Of a stretch of 64,000 nt of DNA, positions 17,715-26,140 are shown piece after piece (positions within the stretch are counted from its first letter, which is position 1; every line of letters starts with the position of its first letter). The notes beneath the pieces are model-generated. The model was not told where the DNA came from and did no database searches. It was given only the letters and a program-made list of their open reading frames with translations. Made by a program: the position numbers and the translations under genes. The DNA comes from Rhodanobacter sp. (GTDB lineage: Bacteria; Pseudomonadota; Gammaproteobacteria; Xanthomonadales; Rhodanobacteraceae). The DNA lies in NCBI GenBank assembly GCA_004298015.1, contig SCSE01000083.1, positions 62,001 to 126,000 of the forward strand. The letters run 5' to 3'.

Positions 17715-18860
17715 CTACCTTGCCAGCGCCTCTCCACCAATCCAGCTACGCAAGATGCTGAAATCATCATCCATCACCAGCAGATCGGCCCGGTATCCTG
17801 CGGCGATGCGACCGTGGCTATCGCCCAGGCCGAGGAAATCGGCGGGGTAGGTACTGGCCATACGCACCGCCTCGTCCAGCGGCAGGCCGAGTAATTGCAC
17901 GGCGTTGCGCACCGCGCCGGCCATGTCCAGCGCAGACCCTGCCAGCACGCCTTGAGCGGTCTGGCACACGCCGTCTTTCGCGGTGATGGTCTCGCCGTTG
18001 AGCACGAAATCGGGATGTTCCGCACCGACCGGCGGCATCGCGTCGGTAACCAGCAGCATCTTGCCGCGTGGCTTGGCGGCGATCGCCACGCGCAGGCTGG
18101 CCGGGTGCACATGGTGGCCGTCCACGATCAATCCGCACCAGCTGTCGGGATCGTCCAGCGCGGCTCCGACCACACCGGGTTGGCGACTGCCGAACGGACT
18201 CATCGCATTGAACAGGTGGGTGAAACCACGTACACCGGCACGGAGCGCCGCCGCGGTGCAAGCGAAGTTGGCCGCGGTATGGCCGGCACAAACGATCACG
18301 CCGGCGTCGGCCAGTGCGCGGATGTCCTCCAGCGCCACCTGCTCGGGCGCCAATGTCAGCAGGCGCACGCCACGACGCGGGGCGCACAGCAGGGCGAGTT
18401 CGTCGCGGCCAGGAGGATGGAAATACGTCGGGTCGTGCACGCCTTTGCGGGGCGGCGCCAGGTATGGACCCTCCAGGTGGATACCGAGCACGCCTGGCAC
18501 GTCTTCAGCCTGCGCCTGCGCGACCGCCGCCAGCGCCGCGCGCATCACCTGCACATCGTCGCTGATCAGGGTCGGCAGGAAGCCGGTGGTCCCGTAGCCG
18601 CGATGAGCCGCGCCGATCCGTCGAATCGTCTCCACCGTCGGTGCGTCATTGAACAATGCCCCACCGCCACCGTTCACCTGCACGTCGATGAACCCCGGCA
18701 GCAGCAGCATGCCATCCAGATCCTCGCGTGACATGGCACCCAGGCGCGGATCGGATAGCGGCAGCAGCTCGGCAATGCGGGGGCCATCGAGCACCACCGC
18801 GAGATCGTCACGCCAGCCGTCCGGGGTGAGTACACGCGCATGGGTGAGGGCAGTCGTCAT
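17715..18860 (-). CDS. nagA: N-acetylglucosamine-6-phosphate deacetylase
   Basis: A 381-residue amidohydrolase that removes acetate from GlcNAc-6-phosphate, the first committed step of amino-sugar breakdown and of cell-wall recycling. It has PGFIDVQVNGGGG near residue 53, the metal-binding HLEGPYLAP near 122 (Glu ligand), AGHTAANF near 187 (His), GFTHLFNAMSPF near 208 (His), VDGHHVHP near 242 and the catalytic Asp in LVTDAMPP near 266. The ATG at 18860 is chosen over one at 18869 for better spacing to ACGGA. A GntR regulator gene lies just upstream. No nagB or transporter is in the window. Confidence 0.93.
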   Translation of the reverse strand: MTTALTHARVLTPDGWRDDLAVVLDGPRIAELLPLSDPRLGAMSREDLDGMLLLPGFIDVQVNGGGGALFNDAPTVETIRRIGAAHRGYGTTGFLPTLISDDVQVMRAALAAVAQAQAEDVPGVLGIHLEGPYLAPPRKGVHDPTYFHPPGRDELALLCAPRRGVRLLTLAPEQVALEDIRALADAGVIVCAGHTAANFACTAAALRAGVRGFTHLFNAMSPFGSRQPGVVGAALDDPDSWCGLIVDGHHVHPASLRVAIAAKPRGKMLLVTDAMPPVGAEHPDFVLNGETITAKDGVCQTAQGVLAGSALDMAGAVRNAVQLLGLPLDEAVRMASTYPADFLGLGDSHGRIAAGYRADLLVMDDDFSILRSWIGGEALAR

Positions 18861-18889
18861 GACGAACATCCGTAGTGCAAGAAGGTCGA

Positions 18890-18971
18890 TGTAGGAGCGC
18901 ACCCTGTGCGCGATGCCTTGATGTCGACAAGAGCAAACAAGAAGCATTCGCGCACAGGGTGCGCTCCTACA
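18890..18971. repeat. REPIN: perfect 24-bp inverted GTAG-type REP pair
   Basis: Arms at 18890-18913 (TGTAGGAGCGCACCCTGTGC plus GCGA) and 18948-18971 are exact reverse complements around a 34-base loop. Each arm has the GTAG tetranucleotide and GC-rich palindrome of REP sequences moved by RAYT transposases in gammaproteobacteria. It lies in the 115-base gap between nagA and the GntR gene. No RAYT gene is in the window. Confidence 0.9.
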
Positions 18972-18975
18972 GAAA

Positions 18976-19728
18976 TCAGTCAGTCTGCAGTTCGGCAACA
19001 AAATCGTAGATGTCGCCGCGGTACCAGGAACTGGTGAACTCGACTACGCGGCCGTCATCCAGGAAGCTGCGTCGCTCGATGCTCAGCCCCGCACTCCCCA
19101 CATTGACGTGTAGCAGCCGTGCCTGCTGCGCGTTCAACGACACGGCGCGCAACCGTTGCAGCGCACGGCGCGGCCGACAGCCGAGTTTTTCCAGCGCCTC
19201 ATACAGTGAATCCTGCACCAGCATCGGGTCCGGCAACAGACTGGCCGGTACCACGCTGCGCTCGATCGCCAGCGGCTCGTCCTGGCCGTAGCGCACCCGG
19301 TGCAGGCGTACCACCAGCGAGCCTGGGGACAGATTCATCGCCATCGATTCCTCGGGTGTCACCTCGCCGATAACCCGTTCGAAGAATTCCGACCTCGGGC
19401 GCAGCCCGCGTTCGCGCAGATCCTCGGTGAAGCTGGTCAGCCGCGACATCGGTTTCACAATGCGCTCGGCGATAAAGGTCCCGGCCCCGTGGCGCTGGGT
19501 CAGCAAGCCCTCCTCGACCAGGCCAGCGATCGCCTTGCGCACGGTCACCCGTGAAAGCTTCAACACCAGCGACAGGTCGCGCTCGCTCGGCAACGCCTGA
19601 CCCGGCTCGATATCGCGATGATCGACCACGTTGCGGATGGCCCGGCGCAAACGCAGGTAGGCCAGCGGCTGATGGGCTGCCGGATCCTGGCAAATGCGAC
19701 GATACTCGTTGGCCAGGGCGGTCTGCAT
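18976..19728 (-). CDS. nagR: GntR/HutC-family transcriptional regulator (probable NagR)
   Basis: A 250-residue regulator with an N-terminal winged helix-turn-helix (about 18-86; PSERDLSLVLKLSRVTVRKAI and LVEEGLLTQRHGAGTFIAE are classical GntR) and a C-terminal UTRA ligand domain (about 105-245). It belongs to the HutC subfamily, whose NagR/DasR members sense GlcNAc-6-phosphate or glucosamine-6-phosphate. Its position directly upstream of nagA on the same strand supports that role. The ATG at 19728 is used because the extra sequence in the longer frame is not conserved-looking. TGGTAT copies at 19852 and 19863, and inverted ATACCA at 19738, in the gap to zwf could be operator half-sites (speculative). 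Confidence 0.85.
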   Translation of the reverse strand: MQTALANEYRRICQDPAAHQPLAYLRLRRAIRNVVDHRDIEPGQALPSERDLSLVLKLSRVTVRKAIAGLVEEGLLTQRHGAGTFIAERIVKPMSRLTSFTEDLRERGLRPRSEFFERVIGEVTPEESMAMNLSPGSLVVRLHRVRYGQDEPLAIERSVVPASLLPDPMLVQDSLYEALEKLGCRPRRALQRLRAVSLNAQQARLLHVNVGSAGLSIERRSFLDDGRVVEFTSSWYRGDIYDFVAELQTD

Positions 19729-19940
19729 GCCGCTAAGATACCAATAGCAAACCAGTGGACGCAAGCCTCTCGACATCAGGTAGCCACACCTACCTTGTCG
19801 AGATAAATCAAGGCTAAAACTGCTGCAAACGTATGCAGCCCGATGGCCTGTCTGGTATTTCACTGGTATGATCGAAACTTACCGGGGCGTTGCGCTTCAG
19901 CGCCATGCCCACCCTCCAGCGCCACGTCCGAGGTGAATGC

Positions 19941-21404
19941 GTGACTGTTACTTCCCAACCGGTCGAATCCTTCGACCTGGTCATTTTCGGCGGCACCGGC
20001 GACCTTGCGGTACGCAAGTTGTTGCCGGCGCTGTTCCATCGCTTCCTCGACGGCCAGATCCCGGCCAGCAGCCGGATCATCGGCACGGCACGCGAGGCGC
20101 TGGATGACGAGGGTTACCGCACCCAACTGCGCGAGGCCCTGGCCGGCAGCGGCGACGACACCCGGCTCGAGCCGTTTTTGCAGCAGGTCCACTACCGTCC
20201 GCTGGACGCGCGCAAGCCGGAAGGCTGGGCCGACTTTGCGGCGCTTGTCGGCGAACAACCCGACCATGTCAGGGTGTTCTATCTCTCCACCTCGCCGGAG
20301 CTGTTCGTCGACATCTGCGCGCGGCTCGGTGAGTACGCTCTCAATGAGGGTGCGTCACGGGTGGTGATGGAAAAGCCGATCGGTCGCGACCTGACCAGCG
20401 CCAACCAGATCAACGACGCCGTGGGCCGCGTATTCAGTGAATCGCAGACCTACCGTATCGATCACTACCTCGGCAAGGAAACGGTGCAGAACCTGCTGGC
20501 GCTGCGCTTCGGCAACGCGCTGTTCGAGCCGCTGTGGAATGCCGGACACATCGACCACGTGCAGATCACCGTGGCCGAGACCCTCGGCGTCGGCCATCGC
20601 GCCGCGTATTACGATCGCGCCGGCGCACTGCGCGACATGCTGCAGAACCACATGCTGCAGCTGCTGTGCATGGTTGCGATGGAACCGCCGTCCTCGCTGT
20701 CGCCAGACGCGGTGCGCGACGAAAAGCTGAAGGTGCTGAACTCGCTGCTGCCGATCGAGGGCAGCCAGGTCGCCCAATACACGGTCCGTGGTCAGTACCG
20801 TGCCGGGGTCGCCGACGGTGCCAGCGTGCCGGGTTATCTGGACGAATTGGGCGACGCCAAGTCCAACACGGAAACCTTTGTGGCGCTGAAGGCGGAGATC
20901 GGCAACTGGCGCTGGGCCGGCGTGCCATTCTATCTGCGCACCGGCAAACGCCTGCCACATCGCGTATCGGAGATCGTGGTCGCCTTCAAGCCGGTGCCGC
21001 ATTCGATCTTCGGTACCGCCACCGGACCACTGGCGCAGAACCGCCTGGTACTGCGGCTGCAGCCGGATGAGGGGGTCAAACTGTGGTTGACCATCAAGCA
21101 CCCGGGACCCGGCGGCCTGCGCCTGCGGCATGTCCCGTTGGACATGAGCTTTGCCGAGGCTTTCGGCGTACAGCAACGGGACGCCTACGAACGTTTGCTG
21201 CTCGACGTGGTACGTGGCAATCCGACCCTGTTCATGCGCCGCGACGAAGTCGAGGCGGCGTGGCGCTGGGCCGATCCGATTCTGGAAGCCTGGGCCGCCG
21301 GTGGCGAATCGCCACGACCGTATGCCGCTGGAAGCTGGGGGCCCAGCGCCGCCGTGGCCTTGATCGAGCGCGACGGCCGCACCTGGAACGAGGAGAGTGA
21401 CTGA
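19941..21404 (+). CDS. zwf: Glucose-6-phosphate 1-dehydrogenase
   Basis: A 487-residue enzyme that oxidises glucose 6-phosphate to 6-phosphogluconolactone with NADP or NAD. It has the nucleotide motif FGGTGDLAVRKLLPAL near residue 13, MEKPIGRDL near 143, the active-site signature RIDHYLGKE near 172 with the catalytic His, and RTGKRL near 333. The start is taken as GTG at 19941 because GAGGTG sits at 19930-19935, ideal spacing; upstream TTG (19890) and ATG (19905) codons lack a site. It heads a zwf-pgl-edd-eda block. Confidence 0.95.
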   Translation: MTVTSQPVESFDLVIFGGTGDLAVRKLLPALFHRFLDGQIPASSRIIGTAREALDDEGYRTQLREALAGSGDDTRLEPFLQQVHYRPLDARKPEGWADFAALVGEQPDHVRVFYLSTSPELFVDICARLGEYALNEGASRVVMEKPIGRDLTSANQINDAVGRVFSESQTYRIDHYLGKETVQNLLALRFGNALFEPLWNAGHIDHVQITVAETLGVGHRAAYYDRAGALRDMLQNHMLQLLCMVAMEPPSSLSPDAVRDEKLKVLNSLLPIEGSQVAQYTVRGQYRAGVADGASVPGYLDELGDAKSNTETFVALKAEIGNWRWAGVPFYLRTGKRLPHRVSEIVVAFKPVPHSIFGTATGPLAQNRLVLRLQPDEGVKLWLTIKHPGPGGLRLRHVPLDMSFAEAFGVQQRDAYERLLLDVVRGNPTLFMRRDEVEAAWRWADPILEAWAAGGESPRPYAAGSWGPSAAVALIERDGRTWNEESD

Positions 21405-21508
21405 CCCATGTTGTTGACCATCACTTCATCGGACGCTGTCGGCAACTGCGACAGACGGCCGCCACGCTCACCGCGCCACGCGCGACTGACTGCCGACGCC
21501 ATTTCATC

Positions 21509-22222
21509 ATGATGACCCAGCTCGACCTCATCACCCACAGCTTCACCGATTGTCAGGCCCAGGCCAGTGCGCTGGCCGAACATATCGCCGAACGCCTGCG
21601 CGAAGGGCTTGCTGCCCGCGGCAATGCGGTGCTTGCGGTATCCGGCGGAAGCACGCCAAAAGATTTTTTCGCCTGCCTGTCGCGTGAAAAGCTGGACTGG
21701 GCCAAGGTGAAGATCACCCTGGTCGACGAGCGCTGGGTCGCAGAAGGCGACGCCCGCTCCAATGCCGGCATGGTGAGGGCACGGTTGCTGCAGCACGAGG
21801 CCAGCGCGGCGACGTTGGTGCCGCTGTACACCCCGACGGCAACACCCGAGGATGGCCTGGACGAGGTCACGGCGCGCATCACGGCGTTGCCGCGGCCGTT
21901 CGATGCGGTGGTGCTGGGTATGGGCGAGGACGGTCATACCGCTTCGTTCTTCCCCGGCGGCGACCATCTGGCCGAGGCCATTGATCCGCATGGCAACGCA
22001 CCACTGTGGCCGATGCGCGCGCCCGGCGCCGGCGAGCCACGGATGACGTTCAGTCTCCCGGCGCTGCTGCAAAGCCGGGCGCTCTACCTGCTGATCACCG
22101 GCCACGCCAAACGCGACCTGCTGGCCGATGCCCGGCTGGGCCTTGGCGCCGCCCGGCACTACCCGATACGCGCGGTGTTGACCCAGTCACAGGTGCCGGT
22201 CTCGGTGTACTGGTGCCCCTGA
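21509..22222 (+). CDS. pgl: 6-phosphogluconolactonase
   Basis: A 237-residue DevB/SOL-type lactonase that hydrolyses 6-phosphogluconolactone to 6-phosphogluconate. It shows [11 protein letters not shown] near 45, VDERWV near 73, and [14 protein letters not shown] near 147. It follows zwf by 104 bases and precedes edd by 100. A second ATG at 21512 is an equally possible start. The gap after it holds an 11-bp inverted repeat, GAAAAACGCGT (22227-22237) with its complement at 22280-22290, without a T-run in coding sense. Confidence 0.93.
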   Translation: MMTQLDLITHSFTDCQAQASALAEHIAERLREGLAARGNAVLAVSGGSTPKDFFACLSREKLDWAKVKITLVDERWVAEGDARSNAGMVRARLLQHEASAATLVPLYTPTATPEDGLDEVTARITALPRPFDAVVLGMGEDGHTASFFPGGDHLAEAIDPHGNAPLWPMRAPGAGEPRMTFSLPALLQSRALYLLITGHAKRDLLADARLGLGAARHYPIRAVLTQSQVPVSVYWCP

Positions 22223-22322
22223 GGGCGAAAAACGCGTTCCGGGAAGCGAGAAATGCGTGGCCGGTGCCGAACCCACCCGACGCGTTTTTCACGCCTCTTC
22301 ACTAACTTCTGGATTAAACGTC

Positions 22323-24140
22323 ATGAATACCCTGCATCCCGTTGTTGCCGAAGTCACCGCGCGCCTGCGCGAGCGCAGCCGTGACACCCGCGCGGCCTAC
22401 CTCAAGCGCATCGACGCGATCGATCGCGGTGGCCCACAGCGCGAACACCTGTCCTGCGGCAACCAGGCCCATGGCTTTGCCGCTTGCGGCAGCGATGACA
22501 AGACGGCGTTGCGCAGCGGCCATCGCGCCAATCTTGCAATCGTCACTGCCTACAACGACATGCTGTCGGCGCACCAGCCGTATGAGCGCTACCCGGGCCT
22601 GATCCGCGGCATCGCACGCGAAAGCGGCTTCAGCGCGCAGGTCGCCGGTGGCGTGCCGGCGATGTGCGACGGCGTGACCCAGGGTCAGCCAGGCATGCAG
22701 CTGTCGCTGTTCTCGCGTGATCTGGTGGCGATGGCGACCGCGGTGGCGTTGGCGCACGACATGTTCGACGGCGCGCTGTACCTGGGCATCTGCGACAAGA
22801 TCGTGCCGGGCCTGCTGATCGGCGCGCTGAGCTTCGGCCACCTGCCCGGTGCCTTCGTGCCGTCGGGGCCGATGCCAAGCGGGATCCCCAATGAGGAGAA
22901 ATCCAAGGTGCGCCAGGCCTGGGCCGACGGCAAGGCGAGCAAGGACGAGCTGATGGAAGTCGAGGCCGCCTCCTATCACGCACCGGGCACCTGCACCTTC
23001 TATGGCACCGCCAACTCCAACCAGATGCTGATGGAGATCATGGGCCTGCACCTGCCCGGCGCCAGCTTCGAGGCACCGGATACGCCGCTGCGCGACGCGC
23101 TCACCGCTGAGGTGGTGCGCCGGGTCGCCAGCAACAGCGCCCTGGGCGAGCACTACCTGCCGGTCGGGCACATCATCGACGAGCGCGCGATCATCAACGG
23201 CGTGATCGGTTTGCACGCCACCGGCGGATCCACCAACCACCTGCTGCACCTGGTGGCGATTGCGCAGGCTGCCGGCATCCAGTTGCGCTGGGACGACTTC
23301 GACGCCTTGTCCGCCGTGGTTCCGCTGCTGGCGCGGGTGTATCCGAACGGCTATGCCGACGTGAACCAGTTCCACCAGGCCGGCGGCATGGCGTTTCTGA
23401 TCGATCAGCTGCTCGGCGCGGGCTTGCTGCATGGCGACGTCAGTACCGTCTTCGGTACCGGCATGGAAGGCTACGCACAGATCCCGCAGCTGGACCAGGG
23501 CGGCAACCTGCACTGGGCGCCGGTGGCAAAGCAGAGCGGCAACCGTGGCGTGCTGCGCGGTACCGACGAACCCTTCCGCAGCGATGGCGGCCTGCGCATG
23601 TTGCAGGGTAACCTCGGTCGTGCCGTGATCAAGGTCTCCTCGGTGCCCGAGGACCGCCAGTTGATCGAGGCTCCGGCCATCGTATTCCACGATCAGGACC
23701 AAGTCGTCGCGGCATTCAAGCGTGGCGAGCTGGATCGCGACTTCATCGCCGTGGTGCGTTTCCAGGGACCACAGGCCAACGGCATGCCGGAGCTGCACAA
23801 GCTGACCCCGACGCTGGCACTGCTGCAGGATCGCGGCCATCGTATCGCCTTGCTCACCGACGGGCGCATGTCCGGCGCCTCCGGTCGCGTGCCGGCGGCA
23901 ATCCATGTCACTCCCGAGGCCGTGGCCGGCGGCGTGATTGCCAAGATTCGCGACGGCGACATGATCCGGCTTGATGCCGCCAATGGACGTCTGGACGTCC
24001 TGATGGAAACGCACGAGCTGGATGCCAGGATGCCGGTCGCCGCGGATCTTTCCAGCGAACACAGCGGCATGGGCCGCGAGCTGTTCGGCCTGTTCCGGCA
24101 GGCCGCGACCAGCGCGGACATGGGCGCCGGTGTGCTGTAG
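22323..24140 (+). CDS. edd: Phosphogluconate dehydratase
   Basis: A 605-residue iron-sulfur dehydratase of the IlvD/Edd family. It turns 6-phosphogluconate into 2-keto-3-deoxy-6-phosphogluconate. Cys residues likely to bind the cluster lie in [21 protein letters not shown] and [13 protein letters not shown], and [12 protein letters not shown] near the C-terminus is the second family signature. Length is normal. The start at 22323 follows the pgl gap. A second IlvD/Edd family member, ilvD, is encoded at 43.8-45.5 kb. Confidence 0.96.
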   Translation: MNTLHPVVAEVTARLRERSRDTRAAYLKRIDAIDRGGPQREHLSCGNQAHGFAACGSDDKTALRSGHRANLAIVTAYNDMLSAHQPYERYPGLIRGIARESGFSAQVAGGVPAMCDGVTQGQPGMQLSLFSRDLVAMATAVALAHDMFDGALYLGICDKIVPGLLIGALSFGHLPGAFVPSGPMPSGIPNEEKSKVRQAWADGKASKDELMEVEAASYHAPGTCTFYGTANSNQMLMEIMGLHLPGASFEAPDTPLRDALTAEVVRRVASNSALGEHYLPVGHIIDERAIINGVIGLHATGGSTNHLLHLVAIAQAAGIQLRWDDFDALSAVVPLLARVYPNGYADVNQFHQAGGMAFLIDQLLGAGLLHGDVSTVFGTGMEGYAQIPQLDQGGNLHWAPVAKQSGNRGVLRGTDEPFRSDGGLRMLQGNLGRAVIKVSSVPEDRQLIEAPAIVFHDQDQVVAAFKRGELDRDFIAVVRFQGPQANGMPELHKLTPTLALLQDRGHRIALLTDGRMSGASGRVPAAIHVTPEAVAGGVIAKIRDGDMIRLDAANGRLDVLMETHELDARMPVAADLSSEHSGMGRELFGLFRQAATSADMGAGVL

Positions 24141-24242
24141 CCCGCGACCGATAACCGCAGGGCGGGCCATACCCGTCCCCACGAGTCTTGGCGCGTTCCC
24201 CCGGCGCCTGACCAATCAACCTCCCCTTCAGCGAGCGATGCC

Positions 24243-24899
24243 ATGACCAGCCCCATCGAACAGAAGCAGCAGCAGATCGAAGCCACCATGCGCCTGGCGC
24301 CGGTGATCCCGGTGGTGGTGATCAACGACGCCAGGGCGGCGGTGCCGATGGCTCGCGCACTGGTTGCCGGCGGCGTCCCGGCGATCGAAGTCACGCTGCG
24401 CACGCCCGCCGCACTGGAGGCGATCCGTGCGATTGCCGCCGAGGTGGAAGGCGCCATGATCGGCGTCGGCACCGTACTCAGCGCCAACGACCTGCAAGCC
24501 GCGCAACGCGCCGGCGCCCGCTTTGCCGTGTCCCCGGGTATCTCGCCGCGGTTGCTGGATGCCGCCGACGACTGCGAGCTGCCGCTGCTGCCCGGCGTTG
24601 CCACCGCCAGCGAGGCCATGCATTTGCTCGAACGCGGCTACCGCCATCTGAAGTTCTTCCCGGCGGTACCCGCCGGCGGGCACAAGCTGCTCGGCGCCTG
24701 GGCCAGCCCGCTGCCCCAGATCCGCTTCTGTCCCACCGGCGGCATCAGCCTGACCAGTGCTGCGGATTTCCTCGCACTGCCCAACGTCATTTGCGTCGGT
24801 GGTTCCTGGCTGACGCCGGCGGGCAAGCTCGAGGCAGGCGACTGGGCGGGCATCGAGCTGCTGGCCCGCGAGGCCGCCGGCCTGCGTCAGCAGGCCTGA
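24243..24899 (+). CDS. eda: KHG/KDPG aldolase
   Basis: A 218-residue class I aldolase that splits 2-keto-3-deoxy-6-phosphogluconate into pyruvate and glyceraldehyde 3-phosphate. It has IEVTLRTPAA near residue 47 with the catalytic Glu, and RHLKFFPA near 136 with the Schiff-base Lys. It ends the Entner-Doudoroff block. The glk gene found between edd and eda in Xanthomonas is missing here. Confidence 0.95.
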   Translation: MTSPIEQKQQQIEATMRLAPVIPVVVINDARAAVPMARALVAGGVPAIEVTLRTPAALEAIRAIAAEVEGAMIGVGTVLSANDLQAAQRAGARFAVSPGISPRLLDAADDCELPLLPGVATASEAMHLLERGYRHLKFFPAVPAGGHKLLGAWASPLPQIRFCPTGGISLTSAADFLALPNVICVGGSWLTPAGKLEAGDWAGIELLAREAAGLRQQA

Positions 24900-24950
24900 C
24901 CCGATGACGGCACAACGGTTCGCGCCGCCCGGCCACCGAACGCTGTTTCG

Positions 24951-25772
24951 GTGAGTATCGGCCCGCTTCTGCTTTCGACCGCCGTGCTGGCGCTACTGTT
25001 CGGTGTGATCGCCGGGATGGCGGCGGCCGGCTTTCTGCGCCGCCGCGGCCATGCCGATGCCGGCAATGCGCTGTTCATGGCGCTCGGCGGCGGCCTGCTG
25101 CTGGCACGGCTGGGGTATATCGTGCGCTGGTGGCCACAATACGTACAGCAACCCGCGAGCATGTTGAACATCCGCGACGGCGGCTTCAGCGTGCTGGCCG
25201 GACTGCTGGGCCTGCTGCTCAGTGGACTGCTGATTGGCTGGCGACGGGCGCCGCTGCGACGTCCGCTGGCGCTGGGCTTGCTGGTCGGCGTCAGCGCCTG
25301 GGGCTTCGCCACCCTGACCGCGAATCAGCTGATCGAAGCCTCGCACCCGGCCCTTCCGAATCTGGTGCTGCACGACCTGGCGGGTCACGACGTCGCGATC
25401 CGCGCATGGCGCGGCAAGCCCACGGTGATCAACCTGTGGGCCACCTGGTGCCCACCGTGTCGCCGCGAGATGCCGGTGCTGGTTGCGGCACAGCGCCGGC
25501 TGCCAGCGATCCGTTTCGTGTTCGCCGATCAGGGCGAGTCTGCCGCAGCGGTGAAGCACTTCCTGAAGATAGAAGGCCTCGCCCCGACCCATGTGCTGAT
25601 CGACGACGGCATGCAGCTGTCACAGCATTACGCCGCCCGCGGCTATCCCACCACCTTGTTTCTCGACGCCCACGGTCACCTGCGCGACATGCATATCGGC
25701 GAGCTGTCGCGCGCTACCCTGGCGGAACGACTCCAGCGCATCGCACCGCCCGCCGACCCCGGGTCAGGCTGA
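24951..25772 (+). CDS. Membrane-anchored thioredoxin-fold protein (TlpA-like) with Lgt-like N-terminus
   Basis: A 273-residue protein. Residues 1-130 hold four hydrophobic helices, and the stretch NIRDGGFSVLAGLLG resembles part of prolipoprotein diacylglyceryl transferase, but far too little for an active Lgt. Residues about 135-268 form a TlpA/DsbE-type thioredoxin domain with WATWCPPCRREMP (CPPC active site) and a cis-proline in GYPTTLFLD. It is likely a periplasmic thiol-disulfide reductase fixed in the inner membrane, perhaps for cytochrome c or envelope protein maturation. The start is a GTG at 24951 with a weak binding site; the first helix begins immediately, which supports it. Confidence 0.8.
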   Translation: MSIGPLLLSTAVLALLFGVIAGMAAAGFLRRRGHADAGNALFMALGGGLLLARLGYIVRWWPQYVQQPASMLNIRDGGFSVLAGLLGLLLSGLLIGWRRAPLRRPLALGLLVGVSAWGFATLTANQLIEASHPALPNLVLHDLAGHDVAIRAWRGKPTVINLWATWCPPCRREMPVLVAAQRRLPAIRFVFADQGESAAAVKHFLKIEGLAPTHVLIDDGMQLSQHYAARGYPTTLFLDAHGHLRDMHIGELSRATLAERLQRIAPPADPGSG

Positions 25773-25814
25773 CCGCCAAGGCCGGCTCATGCGGCGGGCC
25801 GGTGCGTTGTCAGC

Positions 25815-26069
25815 TCAGCTGCCGGTCTTGGCACCCAGCAGGACGCGTGCCTTGCGCTCCATCGTGTCGGCGGCATCAAGCAGGGCACGGGCAAAGCTGC
25901 GCACCTCGCTCGGCGGCAGCGCATACCAGGGGCCCGGCTTGCTCGCCCCCGCGGCGGCGCTGTTCATGCGTACCACGCAATGCGGCCGGAAAATCACCAT
26001 CCCGGTCATCGACTCCGAGTTGATGTCAGCCGAAACAATCTGCAGATGACTCTCGTCGTCTTTCTTCAT
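25815..26069 (-). CDS. Small conserved-looking protein of unknown function
   Basis: An 84-residue soluble protein beginning MKKDDESHLQIVSADINSES and ending in an amphipathic helix (SEVRSFARALLDAADTMERKARVLL). The start at 26069 has an excellent binding site, GGGAG, 7 bases upstream, better than the longer frame from 26102. The two-part layout (beta-rich start, helical end) faintly recalls the enterobacterial BssS family, but I would not name it so. It lies on the same strand as the S9 peptidase gene upstream, 71 bases after it. Confidence 0.65.
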   Translation of the reverse strand: MKKDDESHLQIVSADINSESMTGMVIFRPHCVVRMNSAAAGASKPGPWYALPPSEVRSFARALLDAADTMERKARVLLGAKTGS

Positions 26070-26140
26070 GGGGTTCTCCCGCGCAACGCTGCGCGTACCC
26101 ACAGGATAGCTGATGCCGGGTTCGCAACATGTTCACGGCC

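Noticed and set aside
22314-24215. A 633-codon open frame on the minus strand opposite edd
   Set aside because: It is the mirror of a real, fully conserved gene. High GC at codon position 3 keeps the opposite frame open, and its residues are low-complexity His/Arg/Gln-rich without motifs.
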